Shown one piece after another: positions 9,254 to 15,999 of a DNA stretch of 64,000 nucleotides. A model generated the notes under the pieces. It saw only the letters and a list, made by a program, of their open reading frames with translations, did no database searches and was not told where the DNA came from. This DNA is from Advenella incenata (GTDB lineage Bacteria; Pseudomonadota; Gammaproteobacteria; Burkholderiales; Burkholderiaceae_B), in contig NZ_SHKO01000001.1 in NCBI RefSeq assembly GCF_004217095.1, positions 1,426,001 to 1,490,000 of the forward strand. Reading direction: 5' to 3'. The position numbers were made by a program, and so were the translations under genes. Position 1 is the first letter of the stretch. The number at the start of each line of letters is the position of its first letter.

Positions 9254-10102
9254 ATGACAGTCGAATACGCAAGACAACATTTTCCCGCGCTGTGTCGCCC
9301 CCGTCTCGCTGACAGTCACAAGGGCAGCTTCGGTACCGTGGGTGTCATTGGCGGGGCGCCTGGCATGACGGGAGCAGCCTTGCTGGCAGCCCGGGCAGCC
9401 TTGATGCAGGGGGCAGGTAAAGTGAAGGTCGGGTTTGTTGATGATTTGCCTTTTGTTGTTGATCCCTCGCATCCCGAACTCATGCTGGGGCGTGCCGACC
9501 AGTTGCTGCGTTCTGGCCAGATGACGGTGTGTGTGGCCGGTGTAGGCATGGGGCTGGATGAAAAATCACTGGGCCTGCTGTACCAGGTATTTCGGGCCAC
9601 CCTTGATGTGCCGTTGGTGCTGGATGCTGACGGCCTGACTTTGCTGGCGCAGGGAAAAATTGGCGCTGGCGCGCGCAATCGTGTACTGGTGCTGACGCCG
9701 CATCCTCAGGAAGCGGCACGGTTGCTCGATTGCGATGCGGCAGAAGTGCAACAGGGGCGAGCACGTGCTGCCGTGGCAATCAGCAAGAAATATGAAGCAT
9801 GGACAGTGCTCAAAGGCCATAAAACGGTTATCTGCTCGCCACAGGGCGACACCCATGTGAACAATACCGGCAATCCCGGGCTTGCCTCGGGCGGCACCGG
9901 CGACGTTCTGGCAGGGATGCTGGGAGCATGTCTGGCGCAAGGCATTGAAGTGGCCCAGGCCATATCCGGAGCAGTGTGGATGCATGGCGCTGCGGCAGAT
10001 CTATTGGTCAAAGAGGGCACAGGTCCCATCGGCCTGACGGCCACAGATGTCTTGCTGGCAGCGCGTCGCGTACGCAATGCCATGGTGATAACAGACGCGT
10101 GA
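9254..10102 (+). CDS. nnrD: ADP/ATP-dependent NAD(P)H-hydrate dehydratase
   Basis: A 282-residue ribokinase-fold enzyme (CARKD/YjeF C-terminal family) that repairs damaged, hydrated NADH and NADPH, EC 4.2.1.136. Diagnostic segments are GTVGVIGGAPGMTGAALLAA near the N-terminus, VLDADGLTLL, VLTPHPQEAARLL and NNTGNPGLASGGTGDVLAG, the nucleotide-binding glycine-rich loop. Many bacteria fuse this domain to the NAD(P)HX epimerase (NnrE). Here only the dehydratase domain is present and no epimerase gene is adjacent. The 218-base gap after the GntR gene argues for its own promoter. The function is housekeeping and independent of the galactarate genes. Confidence 0.92.
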   Translation: MTVEYARQHFPALCRPRLADSHKGSFGTVGVIGGAPGMTGAALLAARAALMQGAGKVKVGFVDDLPFVVDPSHPELMLGRADQLLRSGQMTVCVAGVGMGLDEKSLGLLYQVFRATLDVPLVLDADGLTLLAQGKIGAGARNRVLVLTPHPQEAARLLDCDAAEVQQGRARAAVAISKKYEAWTVLKGHKTVICSPQGDTHVNNTGNPGLASGGTGDVLAGMLGACLAQGIEVAQAISGAVWMHGAAADLLVKEGTGPIGLTATDVLLAARRVRNAMVITDA

Positions 10103-10179
10103 TGTCAGATCAATTGCGTTTGGACCAAGCTTCAATTGGCAGGTTGATTGTTGTATTTTTATTGCATTGGCAAAAAAGC

Positions 10180-10208
10180 TTGCACAAGAGCGCAAAAGAA
10201 GTCATAAT
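10180..10208 (+). promoter_or_regulatory. Probable sigma-70 promoter of the tRNA-Ala gene
   Basis: TTGCAC at 10180-10185 and CATAAT at 10203-10208 are separated by exactly 17 bases and lie 37 bases upstream of the tRNA-Ala 5' end. Spacing and hexamers fit a strong housekeeping promoter for stable RNA. Confidence 0.6.
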
Positions 10209-10245
10209 TCCGCTTCTTCGCTAAACAACATTAGTTGAGACGTGT

Positions 10246-10321
<76 letters not shown>

Positions 10322-10340
10322 AAAAATTTCAACAAAGTTG

Positions 10341-10370
10341 TTGGCAGGAAACCAGAAAGTGTGATAGAAT
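10341..10370 (+). promoter_or_regulatory. Probable promoter of the tRNA-Glu/tRNA-Asp genes
   Basis: TTGGCA at 10341-10346 and TAGAAT at 10365-10370 are 18 bases apart. They lie about 90 bases upstream of tRNA-Glu, leaving a leader that RNase P would remove. This suggests the second and third tRNAs can be transcribed separately from tRNA-Ala. Confidence 0.45.
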
Positions 10371-10460
10371 CTCGGATTCTTAAATTGGCTGGTAAGTAGT
10401 TTCAGGCAGCGTTTACATGCCAACGTAAATGCAGGTTTGAGAAAAAGTTAGTACAGTCCT

Positions 10461-10536
10461 GTCCCCTTCGTCTAGAGGCCTAGGACACCACCCTTTCACG
10501 GTGGGTACAGGGGTTCGAATCCCCTAGGGGACGCCA
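10461..10536 (+). tRNA. tRNA-Glu (anticodon TTC)
   Basis: A complete 76-nt cloverleaf with encoded CCA. Acceptor GTCCCCT pairs with AGGGGAC. The anticodon stem CCACC/GGTGG encloses CTTTCAC, giving anticodon TTC. The T loop is TTCGAAT. All features are canonical for bacterial tRNA-Glu. Confidence 0.97.
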
Positions 10537-10582
10537 GACATTTTGTTTTATAAACAGATTGTTTGAAAAATTTCACCGCTGC

Positions 10583-10659
10583 GGAGCGGTAGTTCAGTTG
10601 GTTAGAATACCGGCCTGTCACGCCGGGGGTCGCGGGTTCGAGTCCCGTCCGCTCCGCCA
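10583..10659 (+). tRNA. tRNA-Asp (anticodon GTC)
   Basis: A complete 77-nt cloverleaf with encoded CCA. Acceptor GGAGCGG pairs with CCGCTCC. The anticodon stem CCGGC/GCCGG encloses CTGTCAC, giving anticodon GTC. The T arm is CGGGTTCGAGTCCCG. It follows tRNA-Glu by 46 bases and is probably co-transcribed with it. Confidence 0.97.
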
Positions 10660-10800
10660 TTATCTGCAGTACATTCCCAAACAAATCATATACAACCTCC
10701 AGAGCGATCAAGCCACTGGTGAGTGTTTTTGCGCCTGTTGTAGCACTTGAGTGTGCGGGCTCTACCTCATAAACGGGGGATGGGAATTCACCAAACTCGA

Positions 10801-10989
10801 TTAATCACTCCATTCCAACCGCATTGGGCCAAGCCCCCTCAGCCGGTCATTCTCAAAATTCCTGAACCCATACGCACGTCGCGAGAGCATCTCCATTTTG
10901 GTATGGAAGTCCTCGGTAATGCCGTTCGATTTGGAAAAACGCCACATCCGCACAATCGGCTCCAACCAGGACTTAAGCGTGATGATTGC
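10801..10989 (-). pseudogene. ISL3-family transposase, C-terminal remnant
   Basis: The minus strand reads a 62-codon open stretch ending in TAA (complement of 10801-10803). It has an in-frame stop directly upstream of 10989 and no start codon. Its peptide contains FSKSNGITEDFHTKMEMLSR followed by RAYGFRNFENDRLR. This resembles the conserved C-terminal block of ISL3-family DDE transposases (usually a TEGFHTKMK...R.AFGFRNFENYRLR pattern). The block is about one seventh of a normal transposase and no terminal inverted repeats were recognised, so this is a dead scar. It lies just downstream of the tRNA cluster and abuts the toxin-like remnant on the other strand. Confidence 0.75.
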
Positions 10990-11062
10990 TTATTCCAAGG
11001 CAAAATTCGATAATTTATCGACCGAATTTTTGCTGAAACTGAAAAATGAGGTGGCAAGATGA
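10982..11062 (+). pseudogene. Probable RelE/HigB-type toxin, C-terminal remnant
   Basis: A 26-codon open stretch (with an ATG at 10982) ends with TGA at 11060-11062, overlapping the ATG of the HTH gene at 11059. The peptide contains IAYSKAKFDNLSTEF followed by a Leu/Lys-rich tail. From memory this resembles the C-termini of HigB-2/RelE-like toxins, which end with a YxK-x-D-x-Ls motif. A toxin gene overlapping its downstream HTH antitoxin is the normal arrangement. The rest of the toxin is missing, and its start coincides with the end of the transposase remnant, so an IS-associated deletion probably removed it. The identification is tentative because the fragment is short. Confidence 0.45.
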
Positions 11063-11340
11063 GCGACAAAGAAATGAAGCAATTTGAGGCGGACTTACTA
11101 CAATCTGTACGCGAAATGAAGGATCACAAATTTGCTCGCGCTACCAAAGTCAATATGACAGAAATCGCCCGAACCCGTATTGATGCTGGTTTCTCGCAGA
11201 ACACATTTGCTAAGTTGATGGGTGTCTCTGTACGCACCTTGCAGGAATGGGAGCAGGGACGGCGCGCGCCAAGTGGGGCGGCCCAAACTTTATTGAAAAT
11301 CGCGGGAAGCCATCCTGAAGTGCTGCGAGAATTGAGTTAA
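11059..11340 (+). CDS. HTH (Xre-type) antitoxin-like regulator, NadS/HigA-like
   Basis: A 93-residue protein with a helix-turn-helix at about residues 45-80 (RIDAGFSQNTFAKLMGVSVR, then TLQEWEQGRRAPSGAA). It belongs to the compact NadS/HigA-2 antitoxin type, whose N-terminal segment contacts the toxin and whose HTH represses the operon. The frame is intact. The overlapping upstream frame is only a toxin-like tail, so this is probably an orphan antitoxin left after loss of its toxin. It may still bind its old operator or cross-neutralise related toxins; both are inference. Confidence 0.8.
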   Translation: MSDKEMKQFEADLLQSVREMKDHKFARATKVNMTEIARTRIDAGFSQNTFAKLMGVSVRTLQEWEQGRRAPSGAAQTLLKIAGSHPEVLRELS

Positions 11341-11537
11341 AACAGTACCCGTATCATATTGTTGTTTTTATCTTAATTAGTTTTGGGACTATTTGTGAAG
11401 TCCTGAAGCGACTCATCGAACTCGACACAGAAGTTGGGGGCAAAAGCTTGTATTTGAGGACACAAACACAGGCTGGAAGCAAGCGGCGTAGCTTTGCAGG
11501 AGGCAAGGCGCGCCAAAGGTGCCGATTGTTGATCTGG

Positions 11538-11572
11538 GCCCGCCATAGCCCTGGGAGGGCGGTGTGGCGGGC
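11538..11572. terminator. Nested hairpin downstream of zinT
   Basis: A perfect 8-bp outer stem (GCCCGCCA at 11538-11545 with TGGCGGGC at 11565-11572) contains an inner GCCC/GGGC stem. It lies 10 bases beyond the minus-strand zinT stop codon. No U-rich tail follows in either direction, so intrinsic termination is only possible, not clear. Confidence 0.35.
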
Positions 11573-11582
11573 GGCTGCCATC

Positions 11583-12254
11583 TTAATGGTGCATCAGGTC
11601 GTGAACAATGGTTTTGGATTTCCACTTAGATGGGAAGTAGGTAGGCCAGTTGTGCAGTTCTTCACTTAGCTTTTCGTGGCCATCATTGCCGAAGTAAATA
11701 TGAAAGTGGCTGACCTTTTTCGGGGCAATGATATGGTCGCTAAATTGTATAAAACCCGGCGCCTGTGCTGCGCCTTGTTGCTTGGTAAACAGGTAACGCA
11801 CGCCCCGGTTGCCGGCTTTGTACGTCAGGATCTTGTAGCCATCATATTTATACTGTGCGCTGTAATTTTTACCGTCTTGATAAAAAGTGAAGGCGTCATC
11901 TTTGATGACCATGCGATCAATGTTGGTCTTGTATCCAGCATCGTAATACTGTTTGTATTCGTCTGCGGTTTTGTCTTTTTTCTGCTCTGCCTTATGCGCC
12001 ATTACTTCATCGAGCGCGCCGTTTTGCAGGAGCGGGTAGATGGACTGCCAGTCTCCTTCCCAATCAGACAGGCTGCGATCCTTTACATCGGTATCGGCAA
12101 AAAACCCTTTAGCGGCGGTCTTTTTATTTGTCTCGGCGCCATGCGCGTGATCGTGTGAATGGCCGTGGTCATGTTGATGTGTCTGGGCGCTGGCGCTTGC
12201 GGTAAGTGCGCAAGAGAATACTGCGATTTGGATTAACTTGGATGAAATACTCAT
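11583..12254 (-). CDS. zinT: Periplasmic zinc-binding protein ZinT
   Basis: A 223-residue ZinT/YodA-family metal chaperone. Residues 1-23 are a signal peptide ending ASASA. They are followed by a His/Asp-rich stretch (HQHDHGHSHDHAHG) that can capture zinc in the periplasm. The lipocalin-like domain carries hallmark segments KGFFADTDVKDRSLSDWEGD, YKYDGYKILTYKAGNRGVRY, IQFSDHIIAPKK, the metal-binding HFHIYFGND and NWPTYFPS. ZinT normally delivers Zn2+ to the ZnuABC importer under zinc starvation. No znuABC genes are adjacent, so it is a detached member of the regulon. A Zur-box-like palindrome lies about 32 bases upstream of the start codon. Confidence 0.94.
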   Translation of the reverse strand: MSISSKLIQIAVFSCALTASASAQTHQHDHGHSHDHAHGAETNKKTAAKGFFADTDVKDRSLSDWEGDWQSIYPLLQNGALDEVMAHKAEQKKDKTADEYKQYYDAGYKTNIDRMVIKDDAFTFYQDGKNYSAQYKYDGYKILTYKAGNRGVRYLFTKQQGAAQAPGFIQFSDHIIAPKKVSHFHIYFGNDGHEKLSEELHNWPTYFPSKWKSKTIVHDLMHH

Positions 12255-12285
12255 GACATTGACTATCCTGTAGAGGGTTGGTAAG

Positions 12286-12313
12286 TTGTTGCAATGTTAT
12301 AACATAACAACAA
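12286..12313. promoter_or_regulatory. Zur box (zinc-responsive operator) upstream of zinT
   Basis: A 28-base imperfect palindrome centred on ATGTTATAACAT, with flanking TTGTTG and CAACAA arms. Only two base pairs of the two half-sites mismatch. The core closely matches the proteobacterial Zur consensus (AATGTTATAnTATAACATT type). It lies in the expected promoter position for zinT, so repression by Zn-loaded Zur is a strong inference. Confidence 0.75.
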
Positions 12314-12550
12314 ATACCGTCAATTGACTTATCCAGAAAAAATCGGCCTGACGTTTTTTCGCGCACTGCGTCAGTGTTTTTAACTTTCTGGTTTATACCA
12401 GACCGTCTGCCGCTTATCGTCTGGCAGCATGAGTGTCATGTCATTATGGAATTTATTGGCCGCCCCGCACTTTAAGCGCTGGAGGGCTGTATTGGATCAC
12501 TTTCCTGGGGGGACAAGACACAGATGCGATATACCCGTTCTTACAGGATC

Positions 12551-12598
12551 GAACTGATCCCAAAAACCGGCTCAGTGTCCGGCTTTTGGGCCCAGTTC
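12551..12598. terminator. Large inverted repeat, probable (bidirectional) terminator
   Basis: Arms CCCAAAAACCGG (12559-12570) and CCGGCTTTTGGG (12579-12590) enclose an 8-base loop, with outer arms GAACTG and CAGTTC extending the stem. On the minus strand it follows the SDR stop at 12628, and a T-tract (GGTTTTTGGG) is present. It could also stop transcription from the other side. Confidence 0.55.
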
Positions 12599-12627
12599 AG
12601 TGGGATGCAGTTCAGGTTAGCGAGCTA

Positions 12628-13401
12628 TTATTTTGTGGTGTAGCCACCATTGACCAGAATGGTCTGGCCGGTCATCCACCAGCCTTCAGACACAATGAAG
12701 CGTACCCATGGCGCGATATCTTCAATATCTGTAAGTCCGGTTTTGGAGAAGGGTGACAGGGCTGCCGCTGTCTTGTGGTATTCCACCGCTTCTTTGCCTT
12801 CGGCCGGATAAAAGAACGGCGTGTCCATGGGCCCCGGGCCGATGGCAGTAACCGAAATGCCCCGCGCGCCAAACTCTTTTGACGCTGCGCGGGTAAAGTG
12901 CTCAACGGGTGCTTTCAGTCCTTCATAGGCTGCATAAAAAGGCGTATAGGCGCCCAGCAAAGAGGTGACCAGGGTGCAGATCTTGCCATTATCATTGACC
13001 GCTTTGCCTGCTTCCTTTAGAAAGAAGAAGGCAGATTTGACATTCACCGCGCTGGATTGATCAAATTCCTCTTCTGTGACTTCGGCCATCGGTTTTTTCA
13101 GAACCATGCCAACTGTGTTAATGGCAATGTCTGGTCGTCCCACTGCGGCAATGGTATCGGCAAAGAGTTTTTCCATGGCGGCTGCGCTAGTCAGATCAGC
13201 CTGAAAGGCAACTGCCTTGGCACCAGCCTGTTCGATTGCAGCAACTGTTTGGTCGGCCTCAGATTTGGCCTGGCTGCCGTGATAGTGAATGGCTACGGCT
13301 TTTGCGCCATGCTGCGCGAATTCGCGTGCCAGCAGTCCGCCCAGGTTTTTTGCGCCGCCTGCGATCAGAACCACTTTTCCTTCAATTGTATTTCGGGACA
13401 T
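12628..13401 (-). CDS. SDR family NAD(P)-dependent oxidoreductase
   Basis: A 257-residue classical short-chain dehydrogenase. The cofactor-binding glycine motif appears as IAGGAKNLGG at about residues 13-22. The catalytic tyrosine and lysine are in YEGLK (Y-x3-K), preceded by the serine-containing VTSLLGAY. INTVGMV replaces the usual NNAG segment. The C-terminal WMTGQTILVNGGY is typical. The ATG at 13401 (MSRNTIEGKVVLIAGG) is preferred over the longer frame from 13449. It is transcribed away from a LysR-type regulator, which most likely controls it. The substrate cannot be inferred. Confidence 0.88.
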   Translation of the reverse strand: MSRNTIEGKVVLIAGGAKNLGGLLAREFAQHGAKAVAIHYHGSQAKSEADQTVAAIEQAGAKAVAFQADLTSAAAMEKLFADTIAAVGRPDIAINTVGMVLKKPMAEVTEEEFDQSSAVNVKSAFFFLKEAGKAVNDNGKICTLVTSLLGAYTPFYAAYEGLKAPVEHFTRAASKEFGARGISVTAIGPGPMDTPFFYPAEGKEAVEYHKTAAALSPFSKTGLTDIEDIAPWVRFIVSEGWWMTGQTILVNGGYTTK

Positions 13402-13490
13402 ATGTTTTTCCTCTGGAGTTGGGACGCGACGTATTGCCACGTTTGTCATACAGATTAATTGATCGCAAATCCCAAATAAAGCTGTTATTG

Positions 13491-13507
13491 TTGACGTCTT
13501 ACGTCAA
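13491..13507. promoter_or_regulatory. Inverted repeat between the SDR and LysR genes
   Basis: TTGACGTCTTACGTCAA is a perfect 7-bp inverted repeat around a 3-base centre. It lies 23 bases before the lysR ATG (13531) within the divergent promoter region. It is a good candidate for autoregulatory binding by the LysR protein encoded next to it; LysR sites usually contain T-N11-A, which this satisfies. Confidence 0.5.
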
Positions 13508-13530
13508 TATTTACGAACAATAGCGTACTC

Positions 13531-14442
13531 ATGGATAAGATCAGGCAGATGCAGGCTTTCATCCAGGTGATGAAAAGCGGTAATTTCACGCGTGCGGCCG
13601 AAGCGCTCCGTGTGCCGCGCTCGACGGTGTCTACCCTGATCCAGGAATTGGAGGATCGATTGGGTGTTCAGCTTTTGCGTCGTACAACGCGTCGCATGAC
13701 ACCCACCTTCGAGGGAACACAATTTGTCAAGACTGCGCGTGAGATCGTGGATGCGATCGAAGCGTCCGAGCAGATGTTTCACCCGGACTCACAGCAAATG
13801 ACAGGTCGGCTCAGAATCGATATGCCCAGCCGCATCGGCCGGCGCATCATCATCCCCGCGCTTCCTTCGCTGATCGCGATGCACCCTGAGGTTGAACTGG
13901 AAGTGAGTATGACCGATCGCATGGTGGATCTTGTTTCCGAGGGTGTTGACTGTGTCATACGGGTGGGAGAACTGAGTGACTCCGATCTGATTTGCCGAAA
14001 ACTCGGTGATATCGATATTATTACTTGTGCCAGCCCAGCGTATCTTGCACGCATGGGCACCCCCGCAACACCTGACGCGTTGGGTACGCACCAGGTGGTG
14101 AACTATGCCTCGCGGTTTCCAACGGCCATGCCGGCCTGGGAATACGTGGCTCACGGCAAACGGGATGTGGTCGCCATGAATAGTGTGATTTCGGTCAATA
14201 ATGTGGAAGGCTATCTGGCGGCCGCGCTTGCCGGAATGGGACTGATCCAGATTCCGGCATTTGATGTGCGCGATCTGCTTGAATCTGCTGAACTGATCGA
14301 AGTGCTGCCGCAATTTCGTGCGCCATCCATGCCACTGACTTTTCTTTATGCCCGGCGGCGCAATGTGCCTGCGCGTATCCGCATATTCCAGCATTGGGTA
14401 TCCGACCTGCTGCGCACAGAGGGTGTGTTCAACGGTTCGTAG
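13531..14442 (+). CDS. LysR-family transcriptional regulator
   Basis: A 303-residue LTTR. Residues 1-60 form the winged HTH (FIQVMKSGNFTRAAEALRVP, then RSTVSTLIQELEDRLG, LLRRTTRRMTPT). Residues about 90-295 form the two-lobed effector domain. The sequence is of the CrgA/AaeR-like group common in Burkholderiales (RIDMPSRIGRRIIIPALP). It is divergent from the SDR gene with 129 bases between them, the classic arrangement for a regulator and its target. The inducer is unknown. Confidence 0.92.
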   Translation: MDKIRQMQAFIQVMKSGNFTRAAEALRVPRSTVSTLIQELEDRLGVQLLRRTTRRMTPTFEGTQFVKTAREIVDAIEASEQMFHPDSQQMTGRLRIDMPSRIGRRIIIPALPSLIAMHPEVELEVSMTDRMVDLVSEGVDCVIRVGELSDSDLICRKLGDIDIITCASPAYLARMGTPATPDALGTHQVVNYASRFPTAMPAWEYVAHGKRDVVAMNSVISVNNVEGYLAAALAGMGLIQIPAFDVRDLLESAELIEVLPQFRAPSMPLTFLYARRRNVPARIRIFQHWVSDLLRTEGVFNGS

Positions 14443-14754
14443 CAAACACGGCATCAGGTGTATGGATTGGTCAGGATAGAATGTCAACAGGCTTGCGATG
14501 GGTATGCGGCAGGGAAGGCTCGCCAACCGCGTTCAAACCGTGGGAGTGATCTGCGGTGGCGGGTGGACCGGCACTGCGAGTGCCATCTGCGAGTTTGACG
14601 TTAACTGCTGAGGGCTGGCTGCATGCAAATGAACTGGTGTCTGGGCGGCGCAGACACATCTGGGTCGATGGCTTGCCACGGGTATTTCTGTTATATATTT
14701 TTACACTCCCGTTTTTAGTTGATGCGGTCACCGGTTTGCCGGAAAATAGGAAAT
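14443..14754. other. Intergenic region before the tRNA-like element
   Basis: No CDS was recognised in these 312 bases. A weak promoter-like pair (TTGCCA at 14673-14678 and an A/T-rich stretch TTATATATTTTTA near 14690-14703) lies about 55 bases upstream of the tRNA-like element and might transcribe it. Confidence 0.35.
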
Positions 14755-14831
14755 CCACAGGTAGCTCAACTGGTAGAGTATCCGAGTACTTCACGAGGAG
14801 GTTTACGGTTCGAACCCGTACCTGTGGACCA
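14755..14831 (+). tRNA. Aberrant tRNA-like gene (possible tRNA-Lys CTT or tRNA pseudogene)
   Basis: A 77-nt cloverleaf-like element with encoded CCA. The acceptor is perfect (CCACAGG with CCTGTGG, discriminator A). The T arm is perfect (TACGG-TTCGAAC-CCGTA). The D arm is near canonical (GCTC-AACTGGTA-GAGT). The anticodon arm is abnormal: TCCGAG pairs with CGAGGA only if two internal G-A/A-G mismatches are accepted. The 7-base loop TACTTCA would present CTT and lacks the universal U33 (A33 instead). A C1-G72 pair is also unusual for an elongator tRNA. It may be a decayed tRNA, a tRNA-like RNA, or a functional odd tRNA. Amino-acid identity is uncertain. Confidence 0.55.
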
Positions 14832-14992
14832 ATTCCCGCCCCGGTATTGCGCTTTCCGACTGGCGTGCATGACAAGTGCTGCCCATGATCGGGTTATCGC
14901 GCGATGCGTTCAAGCGCATGCAGGGGGGATGGATCGTCATGAATTTCATGAGGATAAATTCGATCTCCCTCCTTTACTATGGGTATGCTTGA

Positions 14993-15886
14993 TCAACGTG
15001 TGCTAGCACTGCTCACCAATAAATCGTAGAACAATTTGACAACGGGATTCAGCTGCTTGGCTCGCCTGTGAATCAATCCTATGCTGCGGGTCACTTGCGG
15101 GTTGCATAATCGCAAGCTCACCAGAGAGGCGTGTTCCGCACCGGGCATCGCAAACCGTGGAACAACGCCCACACCTAGTCCTGCTTCCACCATGCTCACC
15201 AAAGCGGGCACGTGCTGGACTTCGCAAAAATGGCGCGGCCGCACCCCGCCATGTGCCAGCGCCTGGTCGATCAGAAAGCGGTTTCCGCTGCCCTGGGCAA
15301 GGCTGATATATTCGTATGCGCTCAGGTCGGCCCAATCGACCGTCTTCTGTTGTGCCAGGGGGTGATCTCGTCGAACTGCTGCAACAAAAGGTTCTTCAAG
15401 CAGCGGCGTAAAATCAATGTCTGCATCATTCACGCCAATATAAGTCAGGCCAAAGTCGGCTTCGCCTCGCGCGACTGCCGTCAAAACCTGTGACGACGAC
15501 TCATCAATAATGCGAATACTGATGCGGGGATACCGTTCATGAAATGTGCGGACAACGCCTGGCAGGAAATAGGCCACCGCCGAGGGAACGCAGGCGATGG
15601 TCACCAGTCCTGACAGACGCTCCGATACCTCCTGTATACCGACAAGCGCATTTTCAAGTTCATTGAGCACGTTGCGCGCTCGGGGTACAAAGCCACGACC
15701 GATTGTTGTCAATTCGACTTTGCGTGTTGTACGCAGCAGCAGCTGTACGCCCAGGGCCGCTTCAAGTTTGTCTATGCGACGCGACAGGGCGGACTGTGAC
15801 AAATGCAATGCTTCTGATGCAGCACGAAAACTGCCAAGATCGGCGACTGCCAGGAATGTCCGTAAATCTATCAAATCAAATTTCAT
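14993..15886 (-). CDS. LysR-family regulator of the Bug/Ldh2 cluster
   Basis: A 297-residue LTTR. The winged HTH is at about residues 1-60 (LGSFRAASEALHLSQSALSR, RIDKLEAALG, LLLRTTRKVELT) and the effector-binding domain follows. It is divergent from the first Bug receptor gene across 113 bases, so it is the likely regulator of the five following genes. The divergent region contains an inverted repeat GAATTT-N14-AAATTC at 15909-15934 that could be part of its binding region. The effector is presumably the transported organic acid or a product of it, which is inference. Confidence 0.9.
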   Translation of the reverse strand: MKFDLIDLRTFLAVADLGSFRAASEALHLSQSALSRRIDKLEAALGVQLLLRTTRKVELTTIGRGFVPRARNVLNELENALVGIQEVSERLSGLVTIACVPSAVAYFLPGVVRTFHERYPRISIRIIDESSSQVLTAVARGEADFGLTYIGVNDADIDFTPLLEEPFVAAVRRDHPLAQQKTVDWADLSAYEYISLAQGSGNRFLIDQALAHGGVRPRHFCEVQHVPALVSMVEAGLGVGVVPRFAMPGAEHASLVSLRLCNPQVTRSIGLIHRRAKQLNPVVKLFYDLLVSSASTR

Positions 15887-15999
15887 GCGTTTTCATCAAT
15901 AATCAATCGAATTTTTGCACTTTACTTCAAATTCAACCTCTATCTATCATATCGCTTAGAAAAATTCATAAGACGCGATACCGCAGAGGAGACCTTCCA

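Larger units (their letters stand above)
12255..12627. other. Intergenic region between the SDR gene and zinT
   Basis: This 373-base stretch holds the Zur-like operator for zinT (12286-12313) and a strong inverted repeat that probably terminates the SDR transcript (12551-12598). Between them no gene was recognised. Confidence 0.6.

Noticed and set aside
13789-14526. A 245-codon open frame antisense to the LysR gene
   Set aside because: The sense strand has a full LTTR with clear HTH and effector domain; the reverse peptide is His/Arg-rich noise.
15909-15934. GAATTT-N14-AAATTC dyad as a separate LysR operator feature
   Set aside because: The arms are short and A/T-rich in an A/T-rich promoter, so chance is likely; mentioned only as a possibility under the regulator.
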